This document shows positions 1 through 7,031 of a stretch of 7,923 nt of DNA, in pieces. Every line of letters starts with the position of its first letter. Within the stretch, counting starts at the first letter, position 1. Source of the stretch: Polynucleobacter meluiroseus (GTDB taxonomy: Bacteria > Verrucomicrobiota > Verrucomicrobiia > Opitutales > UBA953); contig CALPIW020000060.1 of NCBI GenBank assembly GCA_943323725.2, forward strand, positions 1-7,923. The letters are read 5' to 3'. Made by a program: the position numbers and the translations under genes. The notes below the pieces were generated by a model. The model was not told the DNA's origin. It searched no databases and was given only the letters and a program-made list of their open reading frames with translations.

Positions 1-1074
1 ACCAAGGCCCGCGAACTCACCCTCCGCGCCCTGCGCCTCGGCAAGGTCGTCGTCTCCGCCAACAAGGCGCTGCTCTGCGAGCACGGCCCGGAGATCATGC
101 AGGCGGTCCGCCAGCACGGCGGCCAGTTCCTCTTCGAAGCCAGCGTCGCCGGCGGCATCCCGATCATCAAGGCCATCCGCGAAGGCCTCGTCGCCAACCG
201 CTTCGAGCTGATCGTCGGCATCCTGAACGGCACTTGTAACCACATCCTCACCCGCATGGGCGAAGACGGCCTCTCGTTCGCCGACGCCCTCAAGGAAGCC
301 CAGGAACTCGGCTACGCCGAAGCCGACCCGACGCTCGACGTCGACGGCATCGACGCGTTCCACAAGGCCTCGATCCTCGCCTGGCTCGCGCACGGCAAGT
401 GGGCGCCCTCTTCCCGTACGCTCGTCGAAGGCATCCGCAAGATCGGCCCGGCCGACATCGACTTCGCCCGCCGCTTCGGCTTCGCGCTCAAGCACCTCGC
501 CGTCATCCGCCGCGACTTCAAGGCCAACTGGATGACCGTCGGCGTCTACCCTTCCCTCGTCCCGAACCGCGACATCCTCGCGCGCGTCTCCGGCGTCAAC
601 AACGGCATCACCCTCCGCGGTGACGTCGTCGGCGCCACCACGCTCACCGGCCGCGGCGCCGGCGGCGACGCCACCGCTTCCGCCGTCATCGGCGACATCG
701 TCGACGCCATCGCCGCCCTCACCGGCGCGATTCCGCAGGCCCTCTCGCCCGAAGGGCTCGCCGCCCGCGAGAAGGCCGGCCGCGCCCTGCGCATGGCCTC
801 GATCGACGAGATCGTCTCGCCCTTCTACCTGCGCCTCTCGCTGCTCGACAAGGCCGGCGTGTCCGAAGGCATCTACCGCATCTTCTCGAAGCACAAGGTG
901 TCCATCGCCCGCGTCATCCAGTACGAGCACCCCAATCAGGGCCGTGGCACGGTCACGCTCTCGACCTACCCGGTCAGCGAGCGCAAGATGTCCGCGGTCT
1001 TGACAGAATTGCGCCGCCTCAAGACGGTGCTCGAGGAGCCGGTCGTGCTCCGCATCTTCTCTCCTGAATCCTGA
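1..1074 (+). CDS. hom: Homoserine dehydrogenase, 5'-truncated by window edge
   Basis: This enzyme reduces aspartate 4-semialdehyde to homoserine with NAD(P)H in the cytoplasm, the branch point toward threonine and methionine. The frame is open from base 1, so about 357 residues are visible; family members are usually about 430, so the N-terminal Rossmann glycine motif lies outside the window. Visible family motifs are VVSANKALL (about 49-75), the substrate-binding GILNGTCNHIL (about 217-249), and the homoserine dehydrogenase signature ADPTLDVDGIDAFHK (about 322-366), in which the codons for the catalytic Asp (352-354) and Lys (364-366) are intact. A C-terminal ACT domain (about 820-1070, with LSLLDKAGVSEGIYRIF) suggests allosteric control, probably by threonine; the ligand is inferred. 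The stop is TGA at 1072-1074, and lysC begins 6 bases later, so the two are probably cotranscribed. The methionine at 97 is internal and not the real start. Identification is secure. Confidence 0.96.
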   Translation, partial: TKARELTLRALRLGKVVVSANKALLCEHGPEIMQAVRQHGGQFLFEASVAGGIPIIKAIREGLVANRFELIVGILNGTCNHILTRMGEDGLSFADALKEAQELGYAEADPTLDVDGIDAFHKASILAWLAHGKWAPSSRTLVEGIRKIGPADIDFARRFGFALKHLAVIRRDFKANWMTVGVYPSLVPNRDILARVSGVNNGITLRGDVVGATTLTGRGAGGDATASAVIGDIVDAIAALTGAIPQALSPEGLAAREKAGRALRMASIDEIVSPFYLRLSLLDKAGVSEGIYRIFSKHKVSIARVIQYEHPNQGRGTVTLSTYPVSERKMSAVLTELRRLKTVLEEPVVLRIFSPES

Positions 1075-1080
1075 TCCCCG

Positions 1081-2298
1081 GTGGCCCTCATCGTCCAGAA
1101 ATACGGCGGCACTTCCGTCGGCAACGTCGACCGCATCCAGAACGTCGCGGCGAAGATCAAGGAACAGTGGTCGAAGGGTAACCGCATCGTCGTGGTCGTG
1201 TCCGCCCGCAGCGGCGTGACCAACGACCTCATCGCCCGCGCCAAGGCCCTCTCGAAGCTCCCCGACGAGCGCGAGATGGACGTCCTGATGGCCGTCGGCG
1301 AACAGGAGACCATCGCCCTCACGGTCATGGCCCTCCACGCCATCGGCGTTCCCGCCGTCTCCCGCACGGGCGCCCAGGCCGGCATCTTCACGGACGACAT
1401 CCACACCCGCGCCCGCATCACCCGCATCACCGGCGGCGACCTGCTCGCCCGCCTCGACGAAGGCAAGGTCGTCGTGGTCGCCGGTTTCCAGGGCTGCACG
1501 GACCAAGGCGAAGTCACCACCCTCGGCCGCGGCGGCTCGGACCTCACCGCCATCGCGGTCGCCGCCTCCATCAAGGCCGACCTCTGCCAGATCTACACCG
1601 ACGTCGACGGCGTCTACACCGCCGACCCCCGCATCGTGCTCAACGCGAGCAAACTGCCGGAGATCTCCTACGAGGAGATGCTCGAGCTCGCCTCCAGCGG
1701 CTCCAAGGTCATGCAGTCGCGCTCCGTGGAGTTCGCGCAGAAATACAACGTGCCCTTCGAGGTCCGTTCCTCCTTTAACGACCAACCCGGTACCATCGTG
1801 AAAGCCATCGACAAGACCCTTGAAGACGCGGCCATCGCCGGCGTCGCCCTCGACCGCCTGCAGACCCGCGTCACGGTGAACGACCTCCCTGACAGCCCGC
1901 AGGCGCTCTCCGCCCTCTTCGACGACCTCGGCGAAGCCGGGCTCAGCGTCGACATGATCATCAAGAACCTGGGCAAGGACGGCAAAGCCAACCTGACCTT
2001 CTCGGTGACCACCGCCGAATTCTCCCGCGTCGAAGCCGTCGTCGGCCAGACCCTCAAGAAGCTCGGCTCGGGCTCCGTCCGTTCCGCCGGCGAGATCTCC
2101 AAGCTTTCCATCGTGGGCGTCGGCATGATCTCCCACCCCGGCGTCGCCGGCACCCTCTTCAAGGCCCTCGCTTCCGTCGGCATCAACAGCGAGCTCATCA
2201 CGACCTCCGAGATCAAGATCTCCGTCGCGCTGGACCCTGCCAAGGCCGACGCCGCCGTCCGCGCCGTGCACACGGCCTTCGGTCTCGACAAGGCCTGA
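1081..2298 (+). CDS. lysC: Aspartate kinase (single-function, two ACT domains)
   Basis: This enzyme phosphorylates L-aspartate with ATP to 4-phosphoaspartate, the first step toward lysine, threonine and methionine. It has 405 residues, the usual length for unfused bacterial aspartate kinases. The N-terminal kinase domain (about 1-245) carries VQKYGGTSVGN at 5-15, VGEQETIAL near 78, QAGIFTD near 99, TTLGRGGSDLTA near 147, and YTDVDGVYTADPR near 178. Two C-terminal ACT domains follow (about 265-330 and 340-405), the second including VGVGMISHPGVAGTLFKAL and TTSEIKISVALD, which in this family bind feedback inhibitors such as lysine and/or threonine. The start is GTG at 1081, chosen because the conserved lysine motif follows within a few residues; no clear ribosome-binding site precedes it. 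It lies 6 bases behind hom, so the pair probably forms one transcript. Identification is secure; the exact effector is not readable from sequence. Confidence 0.97.
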   Translation: MALIVQKYGGTSVGNVDRIQNVAAKIKEQWSKGNRIVVVVSARSGVTNDLIARAKALSKLPDEREMDVLMAVGEQETIALTVMALHAIGVPAVSRTGAQAGIFTDDIHTRARITRITGGDLLARLDEGKVVVVAGFQGCTDQGEVTTLGRGGSDLTAIAVAASIKADLCQIYTDVDGVYTADPRIVLNASKLPEISYEEMLELASSGSKVMQSRSVEFAQKYNVPFEVRSSFNDQPGTIVKAIDKTLEDAAIAGVALDRLQTRVTVNDLPDSPQALSALFDDLGEAGLSVDMIIKNLGKDGKANLTFSVTTAEFSRVEAVVGQTLKKLGSGSVRSAGEISKLSIVGVGMISHPGVAGTLFKALASVGINSELITTSEIKISVALDPAKADAAVRAVHTAFGLDKA

Positions 2299-2325
2299 GC
2301 CGGCACTCGCCTCTTGCCCGCCGGC
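2299..2325 (+). other. Inverted repeat just after lysC stop (weak hairpin)
   Basis: GCCGGC at 2299-2304 recurs at 2320-2325; the hexamer is self-complementary, so the two copies can form a 6-bp GC stem with a 15-base loop. It begins directly after the lysC stop codon. There is no T-run behind it, so it is not a classical intrinsic terminator. It could slow polymerase, protect the 3' end, or be chance in GC-rich DNA. Confidence 0.25.
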
Positions 2326-2341
2326 CCACCCCGACCATATT
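2314..2341 (+). promoter_or_regulatory. Possible sigma-70-type promoter for the TPR-exbB-exbD unit
   Basis: TTGCCC at 2314-2319 and CATATT at 2336-2341 are separated by 16 bases and resemble -35 and -10 boxes. CATATT sits in the only AT-rich patch of this gap. The expected transcription start, about 7 bases beyond the -10, falls at or next to the ATG at 2349, so a transcript from here would be leaderless or nearly so. This is a by-eye match with an imperfect -10 and is tentative. Confidence 0.3.
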
Positions 2342-2346
2342 CGGGG
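2329..2346 (+). other. Perfect 6-bp inverted repeat immediately upstream of the TPR gene
   Basis: CCCCGA at 2329-2334 and TCGGGG at 2341-2346 are exact reverse complements around a 6-base spacer, ending 2 bases before the ATG at 2349. It overlaps the possible -10 box. It could be a small operator, or an RNA hairpin occluding the start if transcription enters from lysC. There is no T-run, so it is not a standard terminator. Chance occurrence is possible. Confidence 0.35.
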
Positions 2347-2348
2347 CG

Positions 2349-5120
2349 ATGCTGCGGTTCACCCTGGCCACCTTCCTCGCTCTCGGCGTCCTCGCGCCGG
2401 GTCGGTCGGTGTCGCAGGAACTTCCGCCGAACCTCCTGACGGCCGCCGCACCCGTCGGCGCCGCCGAACGTCCGGACGGACGCGCGCTGCTCGGACTGGC
2501 CGACCAAGCCTTGGCCGCCGGGCTTTCCTCGACCGCGGCGGGCTTCTACGCCCAGCTGCTCGCCGACCCGCGGCTGGATGAGAAATCCCGCGAACTCGCC
2601 GGCCTCGGCCTGACCGCCGCCACCCTCGAACGCGCCCGCGTACCGGAGACGAAAGCGGCGCTGAAGTTCCTGCCGAAGTCCGCTCGCAAGACCTTGCGCG
2701 AAGGCCTGCTCGCCCTCCTCGAGAACGACCTCGACGCCGCCCGCAGACTGTCGGCGGAACTCGACCTCCCCGGACTACCGGCCCACGAGACGGCCTGGGG
2801 CCACGCCCTGCGCTGGATGATCGCCGCGGCGCAAGGCGACAACCTCAACGCGACGCTCAGCCAGGAGGCCATCGCCCGCACGGCGGTCTCCGAAGAACAG
2901 CGTCAGCGCATCGAACTCCTCGGCTACCGCGCCACGATCCTCGCCGGCAAAGTCGAGGACCGCACGCTCGAAGCCTTGCGCGAGCTCGCCGACGAAGCCC
3001 GCGGCACCCCGCTCGCCTACGCCTACGCCCGCAATCTCGCGCTCGCCCATGCCCAGCGCAAGGACCCCAAGCGCGCGGCGCAGGCCCTCGCCGCGGCCGG
3101 CCGGTTGGCGCCCGCCCGCCAGGCCGAGGCCGACCTCCTCGCCGGACTGATCCTCGGCGCCGACAACATCGCCGGCCGTGAACGCCTCAAGGAAGCCGCG
3201 CGCAACCCGGCCAACGTCGCCGTGCGGCTCACCGCCCTGCGCGCGCTCGTCGCCGCCGCCGATCCGCGGGCCGATGCCGAGCCCGGCAAGCCGATCGACA
3301 CCCGTGCGGTGGCCAATGAGGTGAACGATTTCCTCCTCCGCCAGAATCCGGGCTCGCTGACCTACCACTGTCCGCGCGACCCGCAGGTGCTCGACGCGAT
3401 CCACCTCGCCCGCGCCCAGCTGATGCTCTTCGCCGGCAGCCGTGAGAAGGCCCGGCAAGCCGCCGAGGATCTCCTCAAAGACGTGCCGGCCAGCCCGCTC
3501 GCCCGCGAGGCGACGCGCACGCTGGCCATCGCCGCCTGGGGCGACGGTTCCTTCCGGCTGGCCGCGACCCACCTCACCACCCTCGCCGACGCGAGCGTCG
3601 AACCGGAGCGCGCCGGCCTGCGCATCGCGGCCGCCGACTGCCTCTTCCTCGCCAAGGACTTCGCGCTCGCCGAGAAAGCCTACGCCGGACTGCAGCAGGA
3701 AGCCGCCGACATCCGGCTGGCCGAAGACGCCTTCCACCAGCGCGTGCTCTGCCTGCTCGAGACGAGCGACGACGCCGCCGCCTGGGATCGCGTGGCCCTC
3801 GCCATCGAAGAAACCGCCCGCTCGCGCCGCACGCGCACGGGCGAGCCCCTCTGGTCCGCCGCCTGGAGCCTCGTCGAGGACGCCCGCAAAGCCGGCCGCG
3901 CCGCCGAAGCGGAGAAGACCCTGAACCGGCTGGGCCCCTTGCTCGCCGATGCGCGCGCCGACTACGCCCTGCGCTTCGCCTGGCAGTCCGCCCTGCTCGC
4001 CATCGCCCAAGGCCGTCTCACGCAGGCCGGCCAGCTCGCCGTCGAGATCGACCACCGACTGGAGAACCTTCCCGCCGACCCCGCGCTCAGCGAACTCCGC
4101 AAAGCCGTCCCCGAACTCCGCGGCCATGCGGCCTTGCTCAAGGCGCGCACCGCCCTGAACGCCGGCTCGGCGCAAGGCCTCGACGAACTCGTGACGCTCC
4201 GTCGTCGCTTCGGCAAGGTCCCCGCGGCCGCCGCTTCCTATCTCGTGGAAGGCCGTCACCTCGCCTCGGTCGGACGCCATGCCGACGCGCAGGACCGCTT
4301 CGAAGCGCTGGCCAAGGATTTCCAAGGCGAGCCGACGCTGGCGGAATTCGCTTCGCTCGGTCTCTACGAAGCCGCCGAACAGGCCGCCCTGCAGGCTCCG
4401 ACGGCCGGCGAAGGCAAACTGAAGGATGCCGTCGAACTCCTGGAACGCTTCACCGAGACGTATCCGCTCAGCCCGCTCCTCACCCGCGTCACACTGCGCC
4501 GCGCGGAGATCCTCCGCTCGCTCGGTCAGTTCGACAAGGCCCTGCTGGTGCTCGACGGCCTCATCCGCGAGCGTCCGACGGACGTCGCCCGTCCGCTCGC
4601 CGAGATGGCCCGCGCCGACGCCCTCTTCGGGCTCGCCCAGCTGCGCCGCGACCGTAACGGCCAGCTCGACCGTCAACGCATCGCCCGCGCGGCGGCCGCC
4701 TACGAGCGTATCGCCGAAGCGTGGTCCAAGGATTCCGCCGACACGCAGACCGAGGCCTGGTACAAGTGGGCGTTGACGCTCACCGAACGCGCCAAGGCCG
4801 AGACCGGCCCGGAAGCCGCGGCCTCCCGCAACGAAGCCCGCAAGGTGCTGCTCCGGGCGCTCGGCGCGCTCCGCGGCGAACGTCCCGCCGACGCGGCGGG
4901 CCGCTTCTCCTCCGAAGGCCGGCTCTGGCTCGCCCGCTCCGTCCTGCTGATGGGAGAACTCAGCGAACAGGACGGCGACAAGGCGGAAGCCATCGCCGCC
5001 TACTCCATCATCGTGACCGTCAACCAAGGCCTCCCCGCCGGCCTCAGCCGCCTCCCCGGCCAGGCCACGGCCGAAAGCAAACTTGCGACCCTCCGCGGTT
5101 CGTCGTCCACTCCCAAGTAA
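2349..5120 (+). CDS. Large exported helical-repeat (TPR-like) protein
   Basis: I do not recognise a named family. The 923-residue product begins with a plausible Sec signal peptide: MLR, a hydrophobic stretch FTLATFLALGVLA (4-16), then a possible signal peptidase I site near SVS-QE (20-24). There is no lipobox cysteine, so a soluble periplasmic protein is likely. The remainder is Ala/Leu/Arg/Glu-rich and reads as helix-turn-helix repeats resembling degenerate tetratricopeptide repeats. Examples are residues about 51-75, 354-384, 390-420, 424-456, 630-662 (ASVGRHADAQDRFEALAKDF), 714-745 (RSLGQFDKALLVLDGLIRE) and 860-894 (EQDGDKAEAIAAYSIIV). No enzyme motif is visible. The stop lies 5 bases before the exbB-like gene, so the two are almost certainly cotranscribed. 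By analogy with repeat proteins of Tol/TonB systems (for example CpoB), it may be a periplasmic scaffold for that membrane complex; this role is inferred. No strong ribosome-binding site precedes the ATG. Confidence 0.85.
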   Translation: MLRFTLATFLALGVLAPGRSVSQELPPNLLTAAAPVGAAERPDGRALLGLADQALAAGLSSTAAGFYAQLLADPRLDEKSRELAGLGLTAATLERARVPETKAALKFLPKSARKTLREGLLALLENDLDAARRLSAELDLPGLPAHETAWGHALRWMIAAAQGDNLNATLSQEAIARTAVSEEQRQRIELLGYRATILAGKVEDRTLEALRELADEARGTPLAYAYARNLALAHAQRKDPKRAAQALAAAGRLAPARQAEADLLAGLILGADNIAGRERLKEAARNPANVAVRLTALRALVAAADPRADAEPGKPIDTRAVANEVNDFLLRQNPGSLTYHCPRDPQVLDAIHLARAQLMLFAGSREKARQAAEDLLKDVPASPLAREATRTLAIAAWGDGSFRLAATHLTTLADASVEPERAGLRIAAADCLFLAKDFALAEKAYAGLQQEAADIRLAEDAFHQRVLCLLETSDDAAAWDRVALAIEETARSRRTRTGEPLWSAAWSLVEDARKAGRAAEAEKTLNRLGPLLADARADYALRFAWQSALLAIAQGRLTQAGQLAVEIDHRLENLPADPALSELRKAVPELRGHAALLKARTALNAGSAQGLDELVTLRRRFGKVPAAAASYLVEGRHLASVGRHADAQDRFEALAKDFQGEPTLAEFASLGLYEAAEQAALQAPTAGEGKLKDAVELLERFTETYPLSPLLTRVTLRRAEILRSLGQFDKALLVLDGLIRERPTDVARPLAEMARADALFGLAQLRRDRNGQLDRQRIARAAAAYERIAEAWSKDSADTQTEAWYKWALTLTERAKAETGPEAAASRNEARKVLLRALGALRGERPADAAGRFSSEGRLWLARSVLLMGELSEQDGDKAEAIAAYSIIVTVNQGLPAGLSRLPGQATAESKLATLRGSSSTPK

Positions 5121-5125
5121 GCCCC

Positions 5126-5761
5126 ATGCGTTTCTCCTTCCCCTTCGACGCCGGTCCTTTCGTGTGGCTCCTGCTGGTCCTCGCCTTCCTCGCCCTCGTC
5201 TTCGTCGTCGAACGCGCGCTCTTCCTCCATCGCGGCCTCGTCCTCTCCTCCGACTTCATCGAAGGCGTCCGTAACAACCTGCGCGCCGGCCGCCCGCTCG
5301 AGGCGCTCGCCGCCTGCGAAGAATCCCCCGGCCCGGTGCCGCGCGTCGTGAAGGCGGCGCTGCTGCGTGCGAGCTCGGGCGAAGAAGCCATGCGGGCCGC
5401 CGCCACGGAGGCCGCGCTCCTCGAACTGCCCGTGCTGGAACGTCGCCTCGGCACCATCGCCGCGATCGGCCGCGTCGCCCCGCTGCTCGGCCTGGCCGGC
5501 GCCATCTTCGCCGGCTTCGACCTCGCGACCGCCCTGCGCGACGGCAGCGTCTACGGCTCCGCCGACGGCCTCCTGCTCGTCGTCCAAGGCGCGCTGGCCA
5601 CCGCCGGTTTCGCGATGGTCATCGCCGCCGGCTGCGCCCTCGGCCACCACTTCCTCGTCGGCCGCGTCCGCTCGATCGTCACGGAAATGGAGATCGCCGC
5701 CCACTCCATCATCACCTTCGTGCGCCACGAGCTGCCGGAGGAGAAGCCGCGCCAGCCCTGA
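5126..5761 (+). CDS. ExbB/TolQ/MotA-family membrane protein with altered channel residues
   Basis: The 211-residue protein has the ExbB/TolQ layout: TM1 about 12-34 ending in an ERALFLHR motif, a cytoplasmic helical loop about 40-112, TM2 about 113-135 (IGRVAPLLGLAGAIFAG) and TM3 about 147-177 (GALATAGFAMVIAAG). Family ExbB and TolQ proteins form the stator pore of proton-driven motors that energise TonB or Tol-Pal. The match to the family is strong in the APLLGL segment. Compared from memory with E. coli ExbB, the TM2 threonine (T148) is Ala126, the TM3 threonine (T181) is kept as Thr159, the following TM3 proline is Ala168, and the usual YN ending TM3 is GH (173-174). An acidic residue, Asp132, sits in TM2 where ExbB has Asn. 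The ATG at 5126 is preferred over the upstream open frame because TM1 follows directly and it lies 5 bases after the preceding stop. The exbD-like gene starts 1 base after this stop. Confidence 0.88.
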   Translation: MRFSFPFDAGPFVWLLLVLAFLALVFVVERALFLHRGLVLSSDFIEGVRNNLRAGRPLEALAACEESPGPVPRVVKAALLRASSGEEAMRAAATEAALLELPVLERRLGTIAAIGRVAPLLGLAGAIFAGFDLATALRDGSVYGSADGLLLVVQGALATAGFAMVIAAGCALGHHFLVGRVRSIVTEMEIAAHSIITFVRHELPEEKPRQP

Positions 5762-5762
5762 G

Positions 5763-6224
5763 ATGCGCACGCCCCTCGGAGTCCTGGAGAAAGTCCGCCC
5801 CGCCGAACGCGGCCTCGACTTCGCGCCCCTGGCCCTCGCGCTCGTCTGCGCCGCCCTGACCTACGTCCTCTCGGCCGAATTCATCTTCGCGCCGGGCATG
5901 TACGTGGGCTTCGACCAACGCCCCGGGGCCGTGAGCTCCACCTTGGAGACACCGCGCACGACCATTGCCGATCTGGCCCGCACTTCCCTGACGGTCACCC
6001 TCGTCTCCGCCCGCGGTACCGGCGTGTATGTCGTGGCCGGCCGCGTCGTGGACCGTACCGGCCTGAGCGCCGAGCTGCGCCGGGTCGCCGCTTCCGGCGG
6101 CTCGACCCGTCCGGTGCTGATCAAGGCCGACGCTTCGCTGACCATGCAGATGTTCCTCGAGGTCTGCGAACTGGCCCGACAGGCGGGTTTCCCGGGAGTT
6201 CTGGTGGCCGCCGACGAGCGTTGA
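5763..6224 (+). CDS. ExbD/TolR-family protein lacking the transmembrane aspartate
   Basis: The 153-residue protein has ExbD/TolR architecture: a short cytoplasmic N-terminus, one TM helix (about 20-44) and a periplasmic domain. The latter shows the family pattern of a TVTLVSARGTGVYV strand (77-90), a VVAGRVV turn, and a C-terminal VLIKADASLTMQMFLEV followed by ARQAGFPGVLVA (118-149). In ExbD and TolR the TM helix carries one essential Asp (D25 in E. coli ExbD) in a P-[LIF]-[IVL]-D context. Here the matching segment is LDFAPLALALV (18-28), so the position after PLA is Leu25 (CTC, 5835-5837). The only nearby acids are Asp19 at the membrane edge and Glu39 near the periplasmic end. The start ATG follows the exbB-like TGA by 1 base, suggesting translational coupling. 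Family membership is confident; function as a proton-coupled subunit is doubtful. Confidence 0.87.
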   Translation: MRTPLGVLEKVRPAERGLDFAPLALALVCAALTYVLSAEFIFAPGMYVGFDQRPGAVSSTLETPRTTIADLARTSLTVTLVSARGTGVYVVAGRVVDRTGLSAELRRVAASGGSTRPVLIKADASLTMQMFLEVCELARQAGFPGVLVAADER

Positions 6225-6226
6225 TT

Positions 6227-6256
6227 CGCGGTTGCCAGACGCGAGCCGCGTAGAAC
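6227..6256 (+). other. Hairpin and possible -10 element ahead of uppS
   Basis: The 45-base gap before uppS contains CGCGGTT at 6227-6233, which can pair with GAGCCGCG at 6244-6250 (one G-T wobble, 10-base loop), directly followed by TAGAAC at 6251-6256, a fair -10 box. TTGCCA at 6232-6237 looks like a -35 box but the spacing is only 13 bases, too short for a normal promoter. No T-run follows the stem. The gap is long for this otherwise tightly packed region, so it may separate two transcription units, but the evidence is weak. Confidence 0.22.
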
Positions 6257-6269
6257 ATCCTCCGGCCAA

Positions 6270-7031
6270 GTGTCGTCCCCCGCGCCCAGCCCCTCCGTCC
6301 CGTCCGCCCCTCCGCGGCACATCGGCATCATCATGGACGGCAACGGCCGCTGGGCCGCCGCGAAGGGCCTGCCCCGCCTCGAAGGCCATCGTCGGGGCGC
6401 CGAACGCCTGATCGAGACCGTCGACGCCTGCATCGACGCCGGCGTCAATACGCTCACCGTCTTCGCGTTCTCCGCCGAGAACTGGAAACGACCGCTCGAA
6501 GAGGTCAGCGGCCTCTTCAAGCTCGGCGAATGGATTCTCCGCGCGCACCTCGCTCGCCTGGAGAAGCGCAACGTACGCCTGCACGTCATCGGTGACATCA
6601 CCGCCCTGCCCGACTTCGTCCGCTCGCCGCTCGAGGACGTGATCAAATCGAGCAAGGACAACACCGCCTTCAACCTCGTCGTGGCCCTCAACTACGGCGC
6701 CCGTCAGGAGATCGTCGCCGCCGCGCGCTCGATCGCGGCCGACGTCGCCGCCGGCAAGCTCGCGCCGGAAGCCGTGGACTGGTCCGCCGTCGAAGCCCGC
6801 CTGCAGACCGCCGGCCTGCCCGACCCGGATCTCATCATCCGCACCTCGGGTGAATTCCGCCTGAGCAACTTCCTGCTCCTGCAGTCCGCCTACGCCGAGA
6901 TCGTCTTCGCGTCCGTCTTCTGGCCCGACTTCGACAAGGCGCAGCTGCATCTCGCCCTCGCCGAGTACGCCAAGCGCGAACGCCGCTTCGGCATGACCGG
7001 CGCCCAAGTCCAGACCCCCGCCCAAGCATGA
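6270..7031 (+). CDS. uppS: Undecaprenyl diphosphate synthase (cis-prenyltransferase)
   Basis: This cytoplasmic enzyme, active at the membrane, adds eight isopentenyl units in cis to farnesyl diphosphate, giving the C55 carrier lipid for peptidoglycan and surface polysaccharides. The 253-residue length is normal. Family motifs are HIGIIMDGNGRWA (17-29, with catalytic Asp23), FAFSAENWKRP (66-75), and RTSGEFRLSNF (191-201), whose Arg191, Arg197 and Ser199 bind isopentenyl diphosphate, plus a metal-linked Glu210 and FWPDF (217-221). One departure is Leu204 in SNFLLLQ, where many homologs, including E. coli, have Trp. The start is GTG at 6270, the only plausible start between the preceding in-frame stop (6222-6224) and the catalytic motif; a Pro/Ser-rich leader of about 15 residues precedes the conserved core. 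There is no visible ribosome-binding site. It overlaps cdsA by 4 bases (ATGA), a common order in bacteria. Confidence 0.96.
   Translation: MSSPAPSPSVPSAPPRHIGIIMDGNGRWAAAKGLPRLEGHRRGAERLIETVDACIDAGVNTLTVFAFSAENWKRPLEEVSGLFKLGEWILRAHLARLEKRNVRLHVIGDITALPDFVRSPLEDVIKSSKDNTAFNLVVALNYGARQEIVAAARSIAADVAAGKLAPEAVDWSAVEARLQTAGLPDPDLIIRTSGEFRLSNFLLLQSAYAEIVFASVFWPDFDKAQLHLALAEYAKRERRFGMTGAQVQTPAQA

Noticed and set aside
1798..1800. Possible internal GTG start in lysC for a separate regulatory subunit, as in some Gram-positive aspartate kinases
   Set aside because: It lies near the right place but has no ribosome-binding site or other support.
2775..5027. A 750-codon open frame on the minus strand, antisense to the repeat protein gene
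   Set aside because: It is Gly/Ala/Glu-rich with no recognisable domain and arises from the strong C/G third-position bias of the + strand gene, which leaves few antisense stops. The + strand frame has a signal peptide, repeats and operon spacing.
4721..5125. N-terminal extension of the ExbB-like protein by about 135 residues
   Set aside because: The extension is Arg/Pro-rich, overlaps the end of the repeat protein gene in another frame, and is unlike any ExbB. The ATG at 5126 gives a normal family start.
6222..6272. ExbD-like gene and uppS share a reading frame with only one stop between them, suggesting a possible read-through fusion
   Set aside because: Both proteins are complete, the stop context shows no recoding signal, and the GTG at 6270 gives a normal UppS. 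Shared frame is a one-in-three chance.
5712..7025. A 437-codon minus-strand open frame across exbD-like and uppS genes
   Set aside because: It crosses two well-supported + strand genes, is low-complexity Gly/Ala/Asp/Glu, and shows no family motif; a composition artefact.
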